Notes: generated from the sequence alone by a model not told the origin. Counted from the stretch's first letter, positions 52,328 to 61,172 are shown. The stretch is DNA of 64,000 bases from Ancrocorticia sp047602305 (GCA_047602305.1 JASGHO010000001.1:248001-312000), one strand, 5' to 3'. Made by a program: numbers and translations.

Positions 52328-53512
52328 CTAACTCCCCATCGCCCCTTCGGTGACCACCTGGCGCGGCCCGGCGGGGCGATCCATCGCGGCGGCGGGGTCG
52401 AGTGGCTTCTCGGCGCGCATCTCGGCACGCATATGCTCCACCACGGCGTCCAGCGAACCCCCGTTGAGTTCCGCCACCTTCAAGAAGCGCTGATAAGCCG
52501 CGCCCTTCTCCAAAATGACGTTCAGACTCTGCAAATCCTCTGCACACCCCAACTTCTCAGCCACCGGCTCCAACTTCACCAGGCAGTCGCGCACGGTGTC
52601 GGAGACGAGCTCCTCGTTACCCTCGCGATCCGTAATAAGAATGGCGTCCATGCCGTAGCGCGCGGAACGCCACTTGTTTTCGGCTACGTACCAGTCCGGC
52701 AGGCTCGGCAGCTCGCGCCCGGCGTCCAACTCGGAGGAGAAGTAGTCCACGAGGCAGTGAATATAGGCGGCGATGGCGCGCAACTCCAGCACGTTCGTGT
52801 TCGCATCGCTGACGCGCACCTCCAGCGTGCCCCAGCCCGGCGAGGGCCGCACGTCCCAGCGCACCTCGTTGAACTGGCCGATGGTGCCGGTCTTGACCAG
52901 GTCGGAGGTGTAGCGCTCCAACTCCTCCCAGTGATCAAACTGGCGCGAAACGCCCGCGGTGGGCAGCTGCTGGAACACCATCGCCCGGTTGGAGGCGTAG
53001 TTTGTCTTGTTTCCGGCCCAGAATGGCGACGACGCCGACAGCGCCTGAATATGGTACGCCCGCGTCAGCATCGCCTTGAGGATTGGTAGAACCTTGTCGC
53101 GCCGGTCGATCCCGACATGCACGTGGGTACCGAACAGCAACATCTGCCGCCCCCAGTACTGCGTACGATTGACCAGCTCCGCGTAGCGCTCGTTATTGGT
53201 AACACGCTGGTAGGCCGGATTCGCGAACGGATGCGAACCCGCCGTCGCTATATCGATACGAAGCGGGTCGGTGGTTTCGCGAACGAACTCGGCGCCCTGG
53301 CGAATATCGCGCACGCAACCTTCGACGGTGTGGTGCACGCCGGACGTGATCTCCACCGTGTTGAGCAGCATTTCCTTCTGGATGAAGGGCTTGCCTTCCA
53401 GCTGATCGATGACGAACTCCGCGGCCTGCCGCAGATCGTTGGAATCCTGATCGACGAGTTGGAGTTCCCACTCGATTCCGATAGTGGACTGGGCAGATTT
53501 GGCGAAGTCCAT
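52328..53512 (-). CDS. ybdK: Carboxylate-amine ligase YbdK (glutamate-cysteine ligase 2 family)
   Basis: A 394-residue GCS2-family ATP-dependent ligase. IGIEWELQLVD opens the fold, followed by LLNTVEITSGVHHTV, FGTHVHVGIDRRDKVLP, WDVRPSPGWGTLEVRVSD and ENKWRSARYGMDA, all conserved blocks with the acidic metal ligands. It should join glutamate to an amine acceptor; weak glutamate-cysteine ligase activity is known for the family. The ATG at 53512 follows the stop of the amidotransferase gene by one base, so the two are co-translated. The C-terminal 25 residues are a variable tail. Confidence 0.88.
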   Translation of the reverse strand: MDFAKSAQSTIGIEWELQLVDQDSNDLRQAAEFVIDQLEGKPFIQKEMLLNTVEITSGVHHTVEGCVRDIRQGAEFVRETTDPLRIDIATAGSHPFANPAYQRVTNNERYAELVNRTQYWGRQMLLFGTHVHVGIDRRDKVLPILKAMLTRAYHIQALSASSPFWAGNKTNYASNRAMVFQQLPTAGVSRQFDHWEELERYTSDLVKTGTIGQFNEVRWDVRPSPGWGTLEVRVSDANTNVLELRAIAAYIHCLVDYFSSELDAGRELPSLPDWYVAENKWRSARYGMDAILITDREGNEELVSDTVRDCLVKLEPVAEKLGCAEDLQSLNVILEKGAAYQRFLKVAELNGGSLDAVVEHMRAEMRAEKPLDPAAAMDRPAGPRQVVTEGAMGS

Positions 53513-53513
53513 G

Positions 53514-54245
53514 CTAGACACCGTACTTTCGGACGAAATGGGTAATAAGACTGGATTCGACGTGTACCGACTGCACCGCGCGCAGCACCTCCGGGTGCTC
53601 CTCCTCGGTGAAATACACGCCGACGTAATGGGCCACGCGAATTGCGATACCGTCGCGATCAATTTCGGGATGATGCTGGGTCCCGTAGATGTTTGTTTTG
53701 AAGCGGGCCAGGTGCACCGGGCAGGCTTTCGAGGACCCAAGAATCGTCATCGACGACGGCGCATCGGCCACACTTACTGCGTCGGCGTGCGCGACGTAGC
53801 CTAGGAAGGTTGGCGGAAGTTTGCTGGTCAGCGGGTCGGTGAGGCCGTCGCGGTTCAACGTGATTTCGGTGGGCTGCATCTGTTCCGCGAACTCGTTGGT
53901 GAGGGAGCCTCCAGCGGCCACCGCAAGAACCTGCAAGCCATAGCACAGGCCGAGCGTGGGGACATCGTGAGCGAGAAGCTCCTCGCACAGGGGGAGGATG
54001 TTGGCCTCAACCTGGTGCTGAATCTCGCCCTTGTCCTCATCCGGGGTGAGGTAGTTGTAGGGCGAGCCGGTGATGAAGACGCCCGAATAGGCGGAAAAGT
54101 CCGGCATTCGTTCGAGCGGCCGTGTGAGGTCGAGGACCTTGAGTTCGGACGCGTCCAGTTCTCCGTAGCGACAAATTGCCTGAAACTCGTCAGTCTTGAT
54201 GAGGCTGGGCGGCCGGGCAACAAGGAGCAGAAATGGCTTCTTCAT
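53514..54245 (-). CDS. Class I glutamine amidotransferase (GMP synthase-like)
   Basis: A 243-residue stand-alone GATase1 domain. FSAYSGVFITGSPYNYLTPDE supplies the oxyanion region, GLCYGLQ the nucleophilic Cys, and TQHHPEID the catalytic His and Glu. Such proteins release ammonia from glutamine or cleave gamma-glutamyl bonds. It is tightly linked to the YbdK ligase, so the pair may make and break, or amidate, a gamma-glutamyl compound. Divergent from recO. Confidence 0.85.
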   Translation of the reverse strand: MKKPFLLLVARPPSLIKTDEFQAICRYGELDASELKVLDLTRPLERMPDFSAYSGVFITGSPYNYLTPDEDKGEIQHQVEANILPLCEELLAHDVPTLGLCYGLQVLAVAAGGSLTNEFAEQMQPTEITLNRDGLTDPLTSKLPPTFLGYVAHADAVSVADAPSSMTILGSSKACPVHLARFKTNIYGTQHHPEIDRDGIAIRVAHYVGVYFTEEEHPEVLRAVQSVHVESSLITHFVRKYGV

Positions 54246-54278
54246 AGGCGGAGTTTAACACTGAACTAATCCACCGTG

Positions 54279-54306
54279 TTAGTGGGTAGATGGCATGTGG
54301 GATAAT
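54279..54306 (+). promoter_or_regulatory. Promoter of recO
   Basis: TTAGTG (54279-54284), 16 bp, then GATAAT (54301-54306), and 6 nt later the GTG start at 54313: a leaderless arrangement. Confidence 0.5.
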
Positions 54307-54312
54307 AGTGCG

Positions 54313-55047
54313 GTGAAATTGTATCGGGACGAAGCCGTGGTTCTGCGCACCCACGATCTGGGCGAAGCGGACCGCATCGTCACCATGCTCAGCCGCAGCC
54401 ACGGGCGAATCCGTGGAGTGGCCAAGGGAGTACGGCGCACCAAGTCTCGGTTCGGCGGGCGGCTGGAACCGTTCTCGATGGTGGACGTGCAGCTCTACGA
54501 GGGGCGTACCCTGGATGTGGTCACCGAGGTGACAACGCTCAATCCCTTCGGGCTCACCATCGGACGCGACTACGACTCCTTCACCGCTGCCAGCGCCATG
54601 GTGGAGATCGCCGAACGGCTCACCGCCGAAGAAGGCGAGCCGGACGAGGACCAGTACTTGTTGCTCATCGGCGCACTCAATTCGTTGGCGGGGCACGCGC
54701 ATAACCCGGCTGCCACCCTGGACTCGTACGCCTTGCGGGCGCTGGCACTCTCGGGCTGGGCGGTGTCCATCTGGAACTGTGCCAAGTGTGGCGCCCCCGG
54801 GCCACACTCCGCGTTCCACGTGCAGTCGGGTGGAATGGTGTGCGAGGACTGCGTGCCCAAGGGGGCGGCGCATCCGTCCGCGGGCGCGGTTGAATTGTTG
54901 GGTGGGCTGCTCGCGGGGGATTGGGCAATCGTCGATGCCGCCTCGCCGCTGGCCCTGCGGGAGGCGAGGTCACTCATCGCCGCCTATCTGCAGTGGCATA
55001 TTGAGCGACAGATCAAGTCGCTGCGCTTGGTTCGTAGCGCGGAGTAG
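54313..55047 (+). CDS. recO: DNA repair protein RecO
   Basis: A 244-residue RecFOR mediator that loads RecA and anneals single strands. The N-terminal OB fold begins LYRDEAVVLRTHDLGEADRIVTMLS, and GVRRTKSRFGGRLEPF follows. The C-terminal part has a zinc finger (CAKCGAPGPHS ... CEDC). The GTG at 54313 is preferred because RecO normally begins a few residues before LYRDE and because the promoter box ends 6 nt before it; ATG 54295 would overlap that box. Confidence 0.93.
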   Translation: MKLYRDEAVVLRTHDLGEADRIVTMLSRSHGRIRGVAKGVRRTKSRFGGRLEPFSMVDVQLYEGRTLDVVTEVTTLNPFGLTIGRDYDSFTAASAMVEIAERLTAEEGEPDEDQYLLLIGALNSLAGHAHNPAATLDSYALRALALSGWAVSIWNCAKCGAPGPHSAFHVQSGGMVCEDCVPKGAAHPSAGAVELLGGLLAGDWAIVDAASPLALREARSLIAAYLQWHIERQIKSLRLVRSAE

Positions 55048-55070
55048 CACGCGCGCCGAAATGGGCTGAC

Positions 55071-55140
55071 ATCCATCTCCGAAATCCCGCACCCTATGTA
55101 CCTATGGCACAGTTGTAGCGGGATTACGGAGATAGATTTT
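55071..55140. repeat. Dispersed imperfect palindrome, copy B
   Basis: The second copy of the element at 14657-14728. ATCCATCTCCGAAATCCCGC and the complement of GTAGCGGGATTACGGAGAT are the arms, with a central ATGTACCTATGGCACAG. It lies between the recO stop and the uppS promoter. Confidence 0.65.
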
Positions 55141-55164
55141 CGTGGCCATCACGAAATAGGGCGC

Positions 55165-55170
55165 TAGACT
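55165..55170 (+). promoter_or_regulatory. -10 box, leaderless start of uppS
   Basis: TAGACT, 6 nt, then the ATG at 55177. Confidence 0.5.
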
Positions 55171-55176
55171 TTCCCC

Positions 55177-55950
55177 ATGTCTGCGATTCCCCCTCCCGTT
55201 CACCCCTCCGGTGCCATTGCACCGCAACTGCCGAAGGTGCCGGGCCACGTCGCCGTCGTTATGGACGGAAACGGGCGCTGGGCCAACGCGCGCGGTTTGC
55301 CTCGCATTGAAGGGCACAAGGTGGGCGAGGAAACCCTCATGGACGTGGTGGCCGGCGCGATCGAGGTAGGCGTCAAGGAGCTCTCCGCCTATGCCTTCTC
55401 CACTGAAAACTGGAAGCGCTCGCCCGCCGAGGTGCGTTTCATCATGGGGTTCTCGCGCCAAGTACTGCGCGAGCAGCGTAATGACCTCAACGACTGGGGC
55501 GTCAAAGTGCGCTGGGTGGGCCGTGAACCGAAGCTGTGGAAGTCGGTGCTGTCCGAGCTGCGTGCAGCCGAGGAGCTGACGAAGAACAACACCACCCTCA
55601 CCCTCAACATGTGTATCAACTACGGCGGCAAAGCTGAAATCTCGGACGCTGTGCGGGCGATTGGCGCGGACATCGCCGCCGGACGCCTCAAGCCCGGCTC
55701 CATCAACGAGAAAACCATCCAGCGTTACCTCTATTCGCCGGACATGAGCGATGTGGACCTCTTCATTCGCACCGGCGGCGAGCAGCGCACCAGCAACTTC
55801 CTCATGTGGGAATCCGCCTACGCCGAGCTCTACTTCTCCGACCTGGCCTGGCCGGACTTTGACCGCCGCGAACTGTGGAAGGCATGCGAAGAGTACGCCC
55901 GCCGCGACCGGCGGTTTGGAGGAGCGGTGGATAGGGTAGCGGGCGAGTAG
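55177..55950 (+). CDS. uppS: Isoprenyl (polyprenyl) diphosphate synthase, cis-type
   Basis: A 257-residue cis-prenyltransferase making the lipid carrier for peptidoglycan and surface glycans. VAVVMDGNGRWANARGLPRIEGHKVG carries the catalytic Asp and P-loop, AYAFSTENWKRS follows, and FIRTGGEQRTSNFLMWESAYAELYF closes the active site. Motifs and length fit. The final chain length (C50 or C55) cannot be read. It follows recO as in many actinobacteria. Confidence 0.96.
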   Translation: MSAIPPPVHPSGAIAPQLPKVPGHVAVVMDGNGRWANARGLPRIEGHKVGEETLMDVVAGAIEVGVKELSAYAFSTENWKRSPAEVRFIMGFSRQVLREQRNDLNDWGVKVRWVGREPKLWKSVLSELRAAEELTKNNTTLTLNMCINYGGKAEISDAVRAIGADIAAGRLKPGSINEKTIQRYLYSPDMSDVDLFIRTGGEQRTSNFLMWESAYAELYFSDLAWPDFDRRELWKACEEYARRDRRFGGAVDRVAGE

Positions 55951-56008
55951 CCGGGCATGGTCGCCAGCCAGCACGTGAAACCACTCGGAGCCCTGCGCGC
56001 GAGGCTAC

Positions 56009-56014
56009 TAAACT
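56009..56014 (+). promoter_or_regulatory. -10 box, leaderless start of hisD
   Basis: TAAACT, 7 nt, then the ATG at 56022. Confidence 0.5.
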
Positions 56015-56021
56015 GTCTGGC

Positions 56022-57353
56022 ATGCTGCAGAGAATCGATCTTCGCGGGGTTAACACCTCCCGCGCCGTGCTCGCCGACCGCCTCCCTCGCGCTGCTCTCA
56101 ACGTCGAGAAGGCGATGGAGATTGTCGCCCCTCTTATTGAGGACGTGCGCGCCCGTGGCGGCGCCGCGTTGCGTGACCTCGCCGAGAAGTTCGACCATGT
56201 GCGCCCCGAGCACCTGCGTGTTCCCGAAGCCGAACTCAAGCGTGCCGCCGACGAACTGGCCCCGGAGCTGCGCGAAGCACTGAATATCTCCATTGAGCAC
56301 AACCGCACCGGACACACCGCGCAGCTTCCCGAGGAGCGCGTCACCGAGATCATGCCCGGCGGTATTGTGCGTCAGCGCTGGATTGCGGTGCAGCGCGTGG
56401 GGCTCTACGTGCCCGGCGGACTCGCTGTGTACCCGTCCTCCGTCATCATGAATGCAGTGGCCGCGCAGGTAGCAGGCGTGCAGCAGATCGCGCTTGCCTC
56501 CCCGCCGCAGGCCGAGTTCGGCGGACTTCCGCACCCCACCATCCTGGCCGCCTGCCACCTCCTTGGTATCCGCGAGGTGTACGCTGTGGGAGGCGCCCAG
56601 GCCGTCGGTATGTTCGCATACGGCGCTGTTGGTGAGGCCGGAACGCCGGACGGTGAGATCCTCTGCGAGCCGGTCGACGTCGTCACCGGCCCCGGAAACA
56701 TCTTCGTTGCTGCTGCGAAGCGGTTGGTGCACGGCGTCGTCGGTATTGATGCCGAAGCCGGAACCACCGAAATTGCCGTGGTGGCGGACGGGGCCGCGAA
56801 CGCAGAGTTTGTGGCCTCCGATCTCCTCTCGCAGGCCGAGCACGATCCGGCCGCGGCTTCCGTTCTCATCACCGACTCGGTGGAACTCGCGGATGCGGTG
56901 GATGCCGCCCTCGCGCGCCGCGCCGCCGCCACCAAGCACTCCGAGCGCGTCCATACGGCACTGACCGGCCCGCAGTCGGGCACGGTGCTGGTGGACGATC
57001 TGGACGCCGCGATTGCGGTCGCCAATGCTTATGGCGCCGAGCACCTGGAGATCCAGACCGCCAACGCCGCCGCAGACGCGCGCCGCATCCACAACGCCGG
57101 CGCCATCTTCGTGGGCCCCTACAACCCGGTGCCGCTCGGCGACTACATGGCCGGTTCCAACCACGTGCTACCCACCGGCGGCACCGCGAGCTTCGCCTCG
57201 GGCCTCAACGTGCACGCCTTCATCAAATCGGTGCAGGAGATCGAGTACACCAAGGACGCCATGGCCCAGATGTACGAGCCGCTGCGCGCCCTCGCCACGA
57301 ACGAGGATCTCCCGGCGCACGCCGAAGCACTCGCGGTGCGGTTGGAGGACTGA
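56022..57353 (+). CDS. hisD: Histidinol dehydrogenase
   Basis: A 443-residue zinc enzyme for the last two oxidations of histidine synthesis. GLYVPGGLAVYPSSVIMNAV is the family signature, EADVVTGPGN-type sequence appears as EPVDVVTGPGNIFVAAAKR, and AEHDPAAASVLIT carries catalytic residues. Length fits. It heads the histidine genes but is separated from hisC by three unrelated genes, so the pathway is split here. Confidence 0.97.
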   Translation: MLQRIDLRGVNTSRAVLADRLPRAALNVEKAMEIVAPLIEDVRARGGAALRDLAEKFDHVRPEHLRVPEAELKRAADELAPELREALNISIEHNRTGHTAQLPEERVTEIMPGGIVRQRWIAVQRVGLYVPGGLAVYPSSVIMNAVAAQVAGVQQIALASPPQAEFGGLPHPTILAACHLLGIREVYAVGGAQAVGMFAYGAVGEAGTPDGEILCEPVDVVTGPGNIFVAAAKRLVHGVVGIDAEAGTTEIAVVADGAANAEFVASDLLSQAEHDPAAASVLITDSVELADAVDAALARRAAATKHSERVHTALTGPQSGTVLVDDLDAAIAVANAYGAEHLEIQTANAAADARRIHNAGAIFVGPYNPVPLGDYMAGSNHVLPTGGTASFASGLNVHAFIKSVQEIEYTKDAMAQMYEPLRALATNEDLPAHAEALAVRLED

Positions 57354-57412
57354 TGCTAAGGGCGGGGTGTGAAAACATCCCGCCCCGCCCGCATATGCGG
57401 AAGAATAGTGCC

Positions 57413-58084
57413 ATGTACAGGCACATTCTCTGGGACATGGGCGGCACGCTGCTGGACACCTACGCGGACGTCGACACCTGCCTTTTCGACCACGTACGCC
57501 GCTTCGGGCGCATCGCCCAGCTTGCTGAGGTCTCGTGGCTGACGCGCGTCTCGATCGCGCACGCTATTGAGACCCTCTCGCAGCGCTACGATATCCCCGC
57601 CGCCGATCTGGCCAACAGCATCGACGAACTTCATCACCGCTGGGAGCGCACCCCGCCCCGGGTGGCCGATGGTGCGGTGGAGCTGCTGGAGGCCGTGCAC
57701 GGGGCGGGCGGGCTCAATCTCATCGTCACGCATCGCGACCGGGTGAGCGCCGAGTTCCTGCTTGAGAAGCGGGACTTGGCTCGCTACATCGATGACATTC
57801 TCTGCGCCCCGGACGGCTATGCCCGCAAACCGGACCCACAGATGTATCACCTGATGATCGCGCGCCACGGCATCGATCCGGCCGAGTGCCTGGGCGTGGG
57901 GGATCGGCGCCTGGATTGCGAGGCTGCCCTCGCCTCCGGGATGTCCGCGGCCCTTCTGGTCCCGGAGGTTCCGGACGATGCCCCGAGTGTCTGGGATATA
58001 ACGACGACGGCGTCGCGCCCGGATTTGCCGACCACCACCTACTACATCACCGGACTGGGAGACCTGCTGCCGTTGTTCGAGTAA
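57413..58084 (+). CDS. HAD-superfamily hydrolase (DxG variant)
   Basis: A 223-residue HAD-like protein. Motif I reads HILWDMGGTLLDTY: the nucleophile Asp8 is present but the acid/base Asp at position +2 is Gly10. Motif II LNLIVTHRD, motif III YARKPDPQMY and motif IV GVGDRRLDCEAALASG are intact. Loss of the +2 Asp usually lowers phosphatase activity, so the substrate may be unusual. The ATG at 57413 is 6 nt after an AAGAAT box (57401-57406). Located between hisD and hisC; a histidinol-phosphatase role cannot be claimed. Confidence 0.85.
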   Translation: MYRHILWDMGGTLLDTYADVDTCLFDHVRRFGRIAQLAEVSWLTRVSIAHAIETLSQRYDIPAADLANSIDELHHRWERTPPRVADGAVELLEAVHGAGGLNLIVTHRDRVSAEFLLEKRDLARYIDDILCAPDGYARKPDPQMYHLMIARHGIDPAECLGVGDRRLDCEAALASGMSAALLVPEVPDDAPSVWDITTTASRPDLPTTTYYITGLGDLLPLFE

Positions 58085-58097
58085 GTGGTGGGCGTGG

Positions 58098-58784
58098 TTA
58101 CGAGTTGGCGACCATCACACCGATCCCATAGGTAATGCCCATGGCCAGTAGTCCTCCGGCAATATTGCGGATGGTTGCCGGGAGGGTGGGTGCGTTGCCG
58201 AGCCGGGCCGCCGTCGACCCGGTGAGAGCCAAGGCGAGAGTAACCGCAACCATGGTGGCGGGAACGGCGATCGCGGTGGGGGCGGCGAGGATGGTGAAGA
58301 GTGGGATGATGGCACCCGCAACGAACGAGAGCATCGAGGCGAAGGCGGCGTGCCAGGGGTTGACGAGGTCCTCGGGGTCGATGCCGAGTTCCCAGTGGGC
58401 GTGTGCTGCCAGCGGATCGCGTTCGGTGAGCTGGACCGCGACCTGTTGGGCGAGTGTGGTGTCCACGCCGCGGTCCTCGATGAGTCCGCGTAGTTCAATG
58501 AGTTCGCCTGCGGGATCGATGGCGAGAAGCTGGCGTTCTTCTTCGATGGCGGCGCGTTCGGTGTCGCGTTGGGTGGAGACGGAGACGTATTCTCCGGCTG
58601 CCATGGATAGTGCCCCGGCGATGACTCCCGCGAGGCCCGAAGCGAGGAGGGCGTGCCCTGTCAGTGCGGCACCGGAGACTCCCACGACGATGCCGGCGGT
58701 CGAAACGATGCCGTCATTGGCGCCAAGTACTGCGGCGCGGAGCCAGTTGAGACGGCTCTGAATTTCTTGTGTCTGAGTAGACAT
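58098..58784 (-). CDS. VIT1/CCC1-family iron/manganese transporter
   Basis: A 228-residue membrane protein. LRAAVLGANDGIVSTAGIVVGVSGA is the first helix with its conserved Asp, ALSMAAGEYVSVSTQRDTE the second with the Met/Glu segment, a cytosolic helical region of about 60 residues (metal-binding in VIT1) follows, then three more helices. It should move Fe2+ or Mn2+ out of the cytosol. AGGAGG lies 5 nt before the ATG. A DtxR-like box is found 67 bp upstream, supporting metal control. Confidence 0.92.
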   Translation of the reverse strand: MSTQTQEIQSRLNWLRAAVLGANDGIVSTAGIVVGVSGAALTGHALLASGLAGVIAGALSMAAGEYVSVSTQRDTERAAIEEERQLLAIDPAGELIELRGLIEDRGVDTTLAQQVAVQLTERDPLAAHAHWELGIDPEDLVNPWHAAFASMLSFVAGAIIPLFTILAAPTAIAVPATMVAVTLALALTGSTAARLGNAPTLPATIRNIAGGLLAMGITYGIGVMVANS

Positions 58785-58850
58785 TTTTCCTCCTTGTTAC
58801 CCCCAACCTAGGTAGTTTTTTGGAAAGATTCCAGTAAGGAACGCCTAATT

Positions 58851-58869
58851 TCAGGTGGGCCTAACCGGG
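58851..58869 (-). promoter_or_regulatory. DtxR/IdeR-like box before VIT transporter
   Basis: TCAGGTGGGCCTAACCGGG agrees with 13 of the 19 positions of the iron-box consensus, strongest in the AGGT and GCCTAACC parts. It lies between the divergent VIT and universal-stress genes. A related AATTTCAGGT stretch recurs near 58903. The remaining gap shows no gene. Confidence 0.4.
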
Positions 58870-59038
58870 GCGAAAGGTAATGATTGCAAGGGAAAAAGTA
58901 ATTTCAGGTAGTTTTTTCATGGTGGGGTTAGGGTGGTCTTCGGGTTGAAATAATCTTGTCTTGACGGCGTGACATTGGTGACCGTTTTCTGGACTAAATA
59001 CAATTCACTGGGTATCTCGTGGTATGTTGAGAGTTTTC

Positions 59039-59067
59039 GTGACGATAGTCGCGGTGGCGGGTAGAAT
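59039..59067 (+). promoter_or_regulatory. Promoter of universal stress gene
   Basis: GTGACG, 17 bp, TAGAAT; a transcript from here would have a 5' leader of about 60 nt. Confidence 0.4.
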
Positions 59068-59131
59068 GTCCACAAGGGTCAATGGAGACGTTCCGGTTTT
59101 CCTGGACGCGTTGGCCCGCGAGGAGGCCACA

Positions 59132-59995
59132 ATGACTGATGTCTTTCCAGTCGTGGTGGGAACAGACGGCTCTGTTCGTGCTGCGGCTGCCGTAACCCAA
59201 GCTGCTGAAGAGGCCGTGCTGCGCGACCTGCCTCTTCGTCTCGTCTATGGATTCGCGCCGCTTTACGGATACACCGGTCTCGATCCGAGTCCGCCCGCCG
59301 ACATCCTGGAGGCGTGTGAGGCAGTCCTTGAGGCCGAGGTGCACCGGATCCATAAGGCGTTCCCCACCATCGATGTATCGAGCGAGGTGATCGTTTCTGA
59401 TCCGGCGGTCGCTCTCGTGGATGAGTCCAAGAAGGCATCGATCCTCTTTGTCGGAGCCCGTGGATTGGGTGCCGTACGCAGGATGCTTCTCGGATCCGTC
59501 TCCACCAAGGTCGCCACATATGCCAAGTGTCCGGTGATCGTCGTGCGCGGCCAGCCGGGGGATCCCGACGGGCCGATCGTCGTGGGCGTTTCTCCCGAGG
59601 TTGGCTCCAGCGAGGCGGTTGAGTTCGCGTTTACTGAGGCGCGGCTGCGCGGCAAGTCCGTTCGCGTCATTCAGTCGCAGCAGCACGCCGCCGCCAACTA
59701 CGAGTACCTGCCCGAGACGGCCATGCGTGTCATGGTTGCTCGCCGCATGGAGGACGTGGCCCAGCGCAGCGTCGAGGCGTTCGAGAAGACGAAGGAGATC
59801 TACCCGGATGTCCATGCCACTCTCGAAATCCTCAACGTGCACGCGGTGGACGCTCTGCTTGACGCGGGCGACGAGGCATCCCTCATCGTCGTGGGCAAGC
59901 ACGGTGGAAGCGTTCTCGCCTCGCGTCTGATGGGTTCGGTGACCCAGGGTGTTCTGGGCAGCGCACCCGTCGTCGCTGTCATTCCGAAGGATTAG
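59132..59995 (+). CDS. Two-domain universal stress protein
   Basis: 287 residues forming two tandem UspA domains. Domain 1 (about 4-145) opens PVVVGTDGSVRAAAAV and ends with the ATP loop GARGLGAVRRMLLGSVS. Domain 2 (about 150-287) ends with GKHGGSVLASRLMGSVT. Both loops fit the GxxGx9GS rule, so ATP binding is expected. AGGAGG is 5 nt before the ATG at 59132. It is transcribed alone and closed by a strong terminator. Likely induced by stress or hypoxia as in related bacteria. Confidence 0.92.
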   Translation: MTDVFPVVVGTDGSVRAAAAVTQAAEEAVLRDLPLRLVYGFAPLYGYTGLDPSPPADILEACEAVLEAEVHRIHKAFPTIDVSSEVIVSDPAVALVDESKKASILFVGARGLGAVRRMLLGSVSTKVATYAKCPVIVVRGQPGDPDGPIVVGVSPEVGSSEAVEFAFTEARLRGKSVRVIQSQQHAAANYEYLPETAMRVMVARRMEDVAQRSVEAFEKTKEIYPDVHATLEILNVHAVDALLDAGDEASLIVVGKHGGSVLASRLMGSVTQGVLGSAPVVAVIPKD

Positions 59996-60001
59996 AACCC
60001 T

Positions 60002-60051
60002 AGCTCCCCGCGATCGCAGCCTCTGGACGAGGTCTGTGATCGCGGGGAGCT
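60002..60051 (+). terminator. Terminator after universal stress gene
   Basis: The 18-bp arms AGCTCCCCGCGATCGCAG and CTGTGATCGCGGGGAGCT (one wobble) have a 14-nt loop. It ends just before the hisC promoter box. Confidence 0.8.
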
Positions 60052-60056
60052 TCGCG

Positions 60057-60062
60057 TACCCT
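60057..60062 (+). promoter_or_regulatory. -10 box, leaderless start of hisC
   Basis: TACCCT, 6 nt, then the GTG at 60069. Confidence 0.45.
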
Positions 60063-60068
60063 AGATTC

Positions 60069-61172
60069 GTGAGCATTCTTCCTTATCGCCCCGAGTTCGA
60101 GAACGAGCACCCCTACGGCGCGCCGCAGCTTGACGTGCCCGTGTGCCTGAACGTCAACGAGAATCCTTACGCTCCCAGTGCGGAGCTCGTGGCAGACATT
60201 GCCCATTCGGTGGCCGAAGCTGCCAGCAAGCTCAATCGCTACCCGGATCGCGACTTCATAGGTTTGCGCCAGGACCTGGCTGATTACCTCGCCGAGGAAT
60301 CCGGTGTGCGTTTCCCGGCCTCGCGTATTTGGGCCGCCAACGGCTCCAACGAGGTCATGCTGCACATCCTGCAGGCCTTCGGCGGGCCGGGCCGCACCAT
60401 CGTTTCTTTCGCCCCCACCTACTCCATGTACTCCGAGTACGCACGCGACGTCTTCGCGCGCTGGGTAGCCGGTTCGCGCACCGAGAATTTTGAGATCGAC
60501 GTCGACGAGGTGCGCCGGGTTTTGACGACTGAGCGCCCCTCGGTGCTGCTGTTGACCAGCCCGAACAATCCCACCGGTACCGCGCTGCGGCACGATCAGA
60601 TCATCGAGATTCTCGATATCGCGCGCACCACCGGGCCCGATACTGGAACCGCCACGCTTGTGGTGATCGACGAAGCCTACGCCGAGTTCCGCCGCGACGG
60701 CGTACCCTCCGCCCTGGAGTTGGTGGATGCCAACCCGCACATGATTGTGACGCGCACGATGTCCAAGGCCTTCGGGGCCGCGGGTTTGCGTCTGGGCTAC
60801 GCTGCTGCGAGCCAAGAAATCGTGGATCAGCTCACTGTGGTGCGCTTGCCCTACCATTTGTCGGCGATCACTCAGGCAGCGGCCCGCGCCGCACTCAGCC
60901 ACCGCGCTCCACTGCGCGCCCAGGTGGTCGAACTGCGTGAATCGCGTGACCAGCTGGCCGCTGACCTGCAAGGCCTCGGCCTGCGCACGGTGCCCTCTGA
61001 CGCCAACTTCGTCATGTTCGGCACCTTTGAGGATCGCCACGCCATCTGGCAAGGTTTGCTGGACCGTGGCGTCCTCATCCGTGAAGTCGGCCCCGAGGGA
61101 TGGCTGCGCGTCAGCGTAGGCACCCCGGCCGAAAACGTCGCTTTCCTCACCGCCCTCAAGGAGATCATGTAA
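60069..61172 (+). CDS. hisC: Histidinol-phosphate aminotransferase
   Basis: A 367-residue PLP fold-type I enzyme. LNVNENPYAPS is the HisC N-terminal signature, IWAANGSNEVMLHILQAF binds the cofactor phosphate, TSPNNPTGT and VVIDEAYAEF follow, and the Schiff-base Lys is in RTMSKAFGAAGLRLGY. The GTG at 60069 fits a leaderless promoter; a longer in-frame start would run into the universal stress gene. hisB starts on the next base after its stop. Confidence 0.96.
   Translation: MSILPYRPEFENEHPYGAPQLDVPVCLNVNENPYAPSAELVADIAHSVAEAASKLNRYPDRDFIGLRQDLADYLAEESGVRFPASRIWAANGSNEVMLHILQAFGGPGRTIVSFAPTYSMYSEYARDVFARWVAGSRTENFEIDVDEVRRVLTTERPSVLLLTSPNNPTGTALRHDQIIEILDIARTTGPDTGTATLVVIDEAYAEFRRDGVPSALELVDANPHMIVTRTMSKAFGAAGLRLGYAAASQEIVDQLTVVRLPYHLSAITQAAARAALSHRAPLRAQVVELRESRDQLAADLQGLGLRTVPSDANFVMFGTFEDRHAIWQGLLDRGVLIREVGPEGWLRVSVGTPAENVAFLTALKEIM

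Noticed and set aside
58994..60076. 360-residue minus-strand frame opposite the universal stress gene
   Set aside because: It is the complement of a clear two-domain Usp gene, with His/Arg-rich shadow composition.
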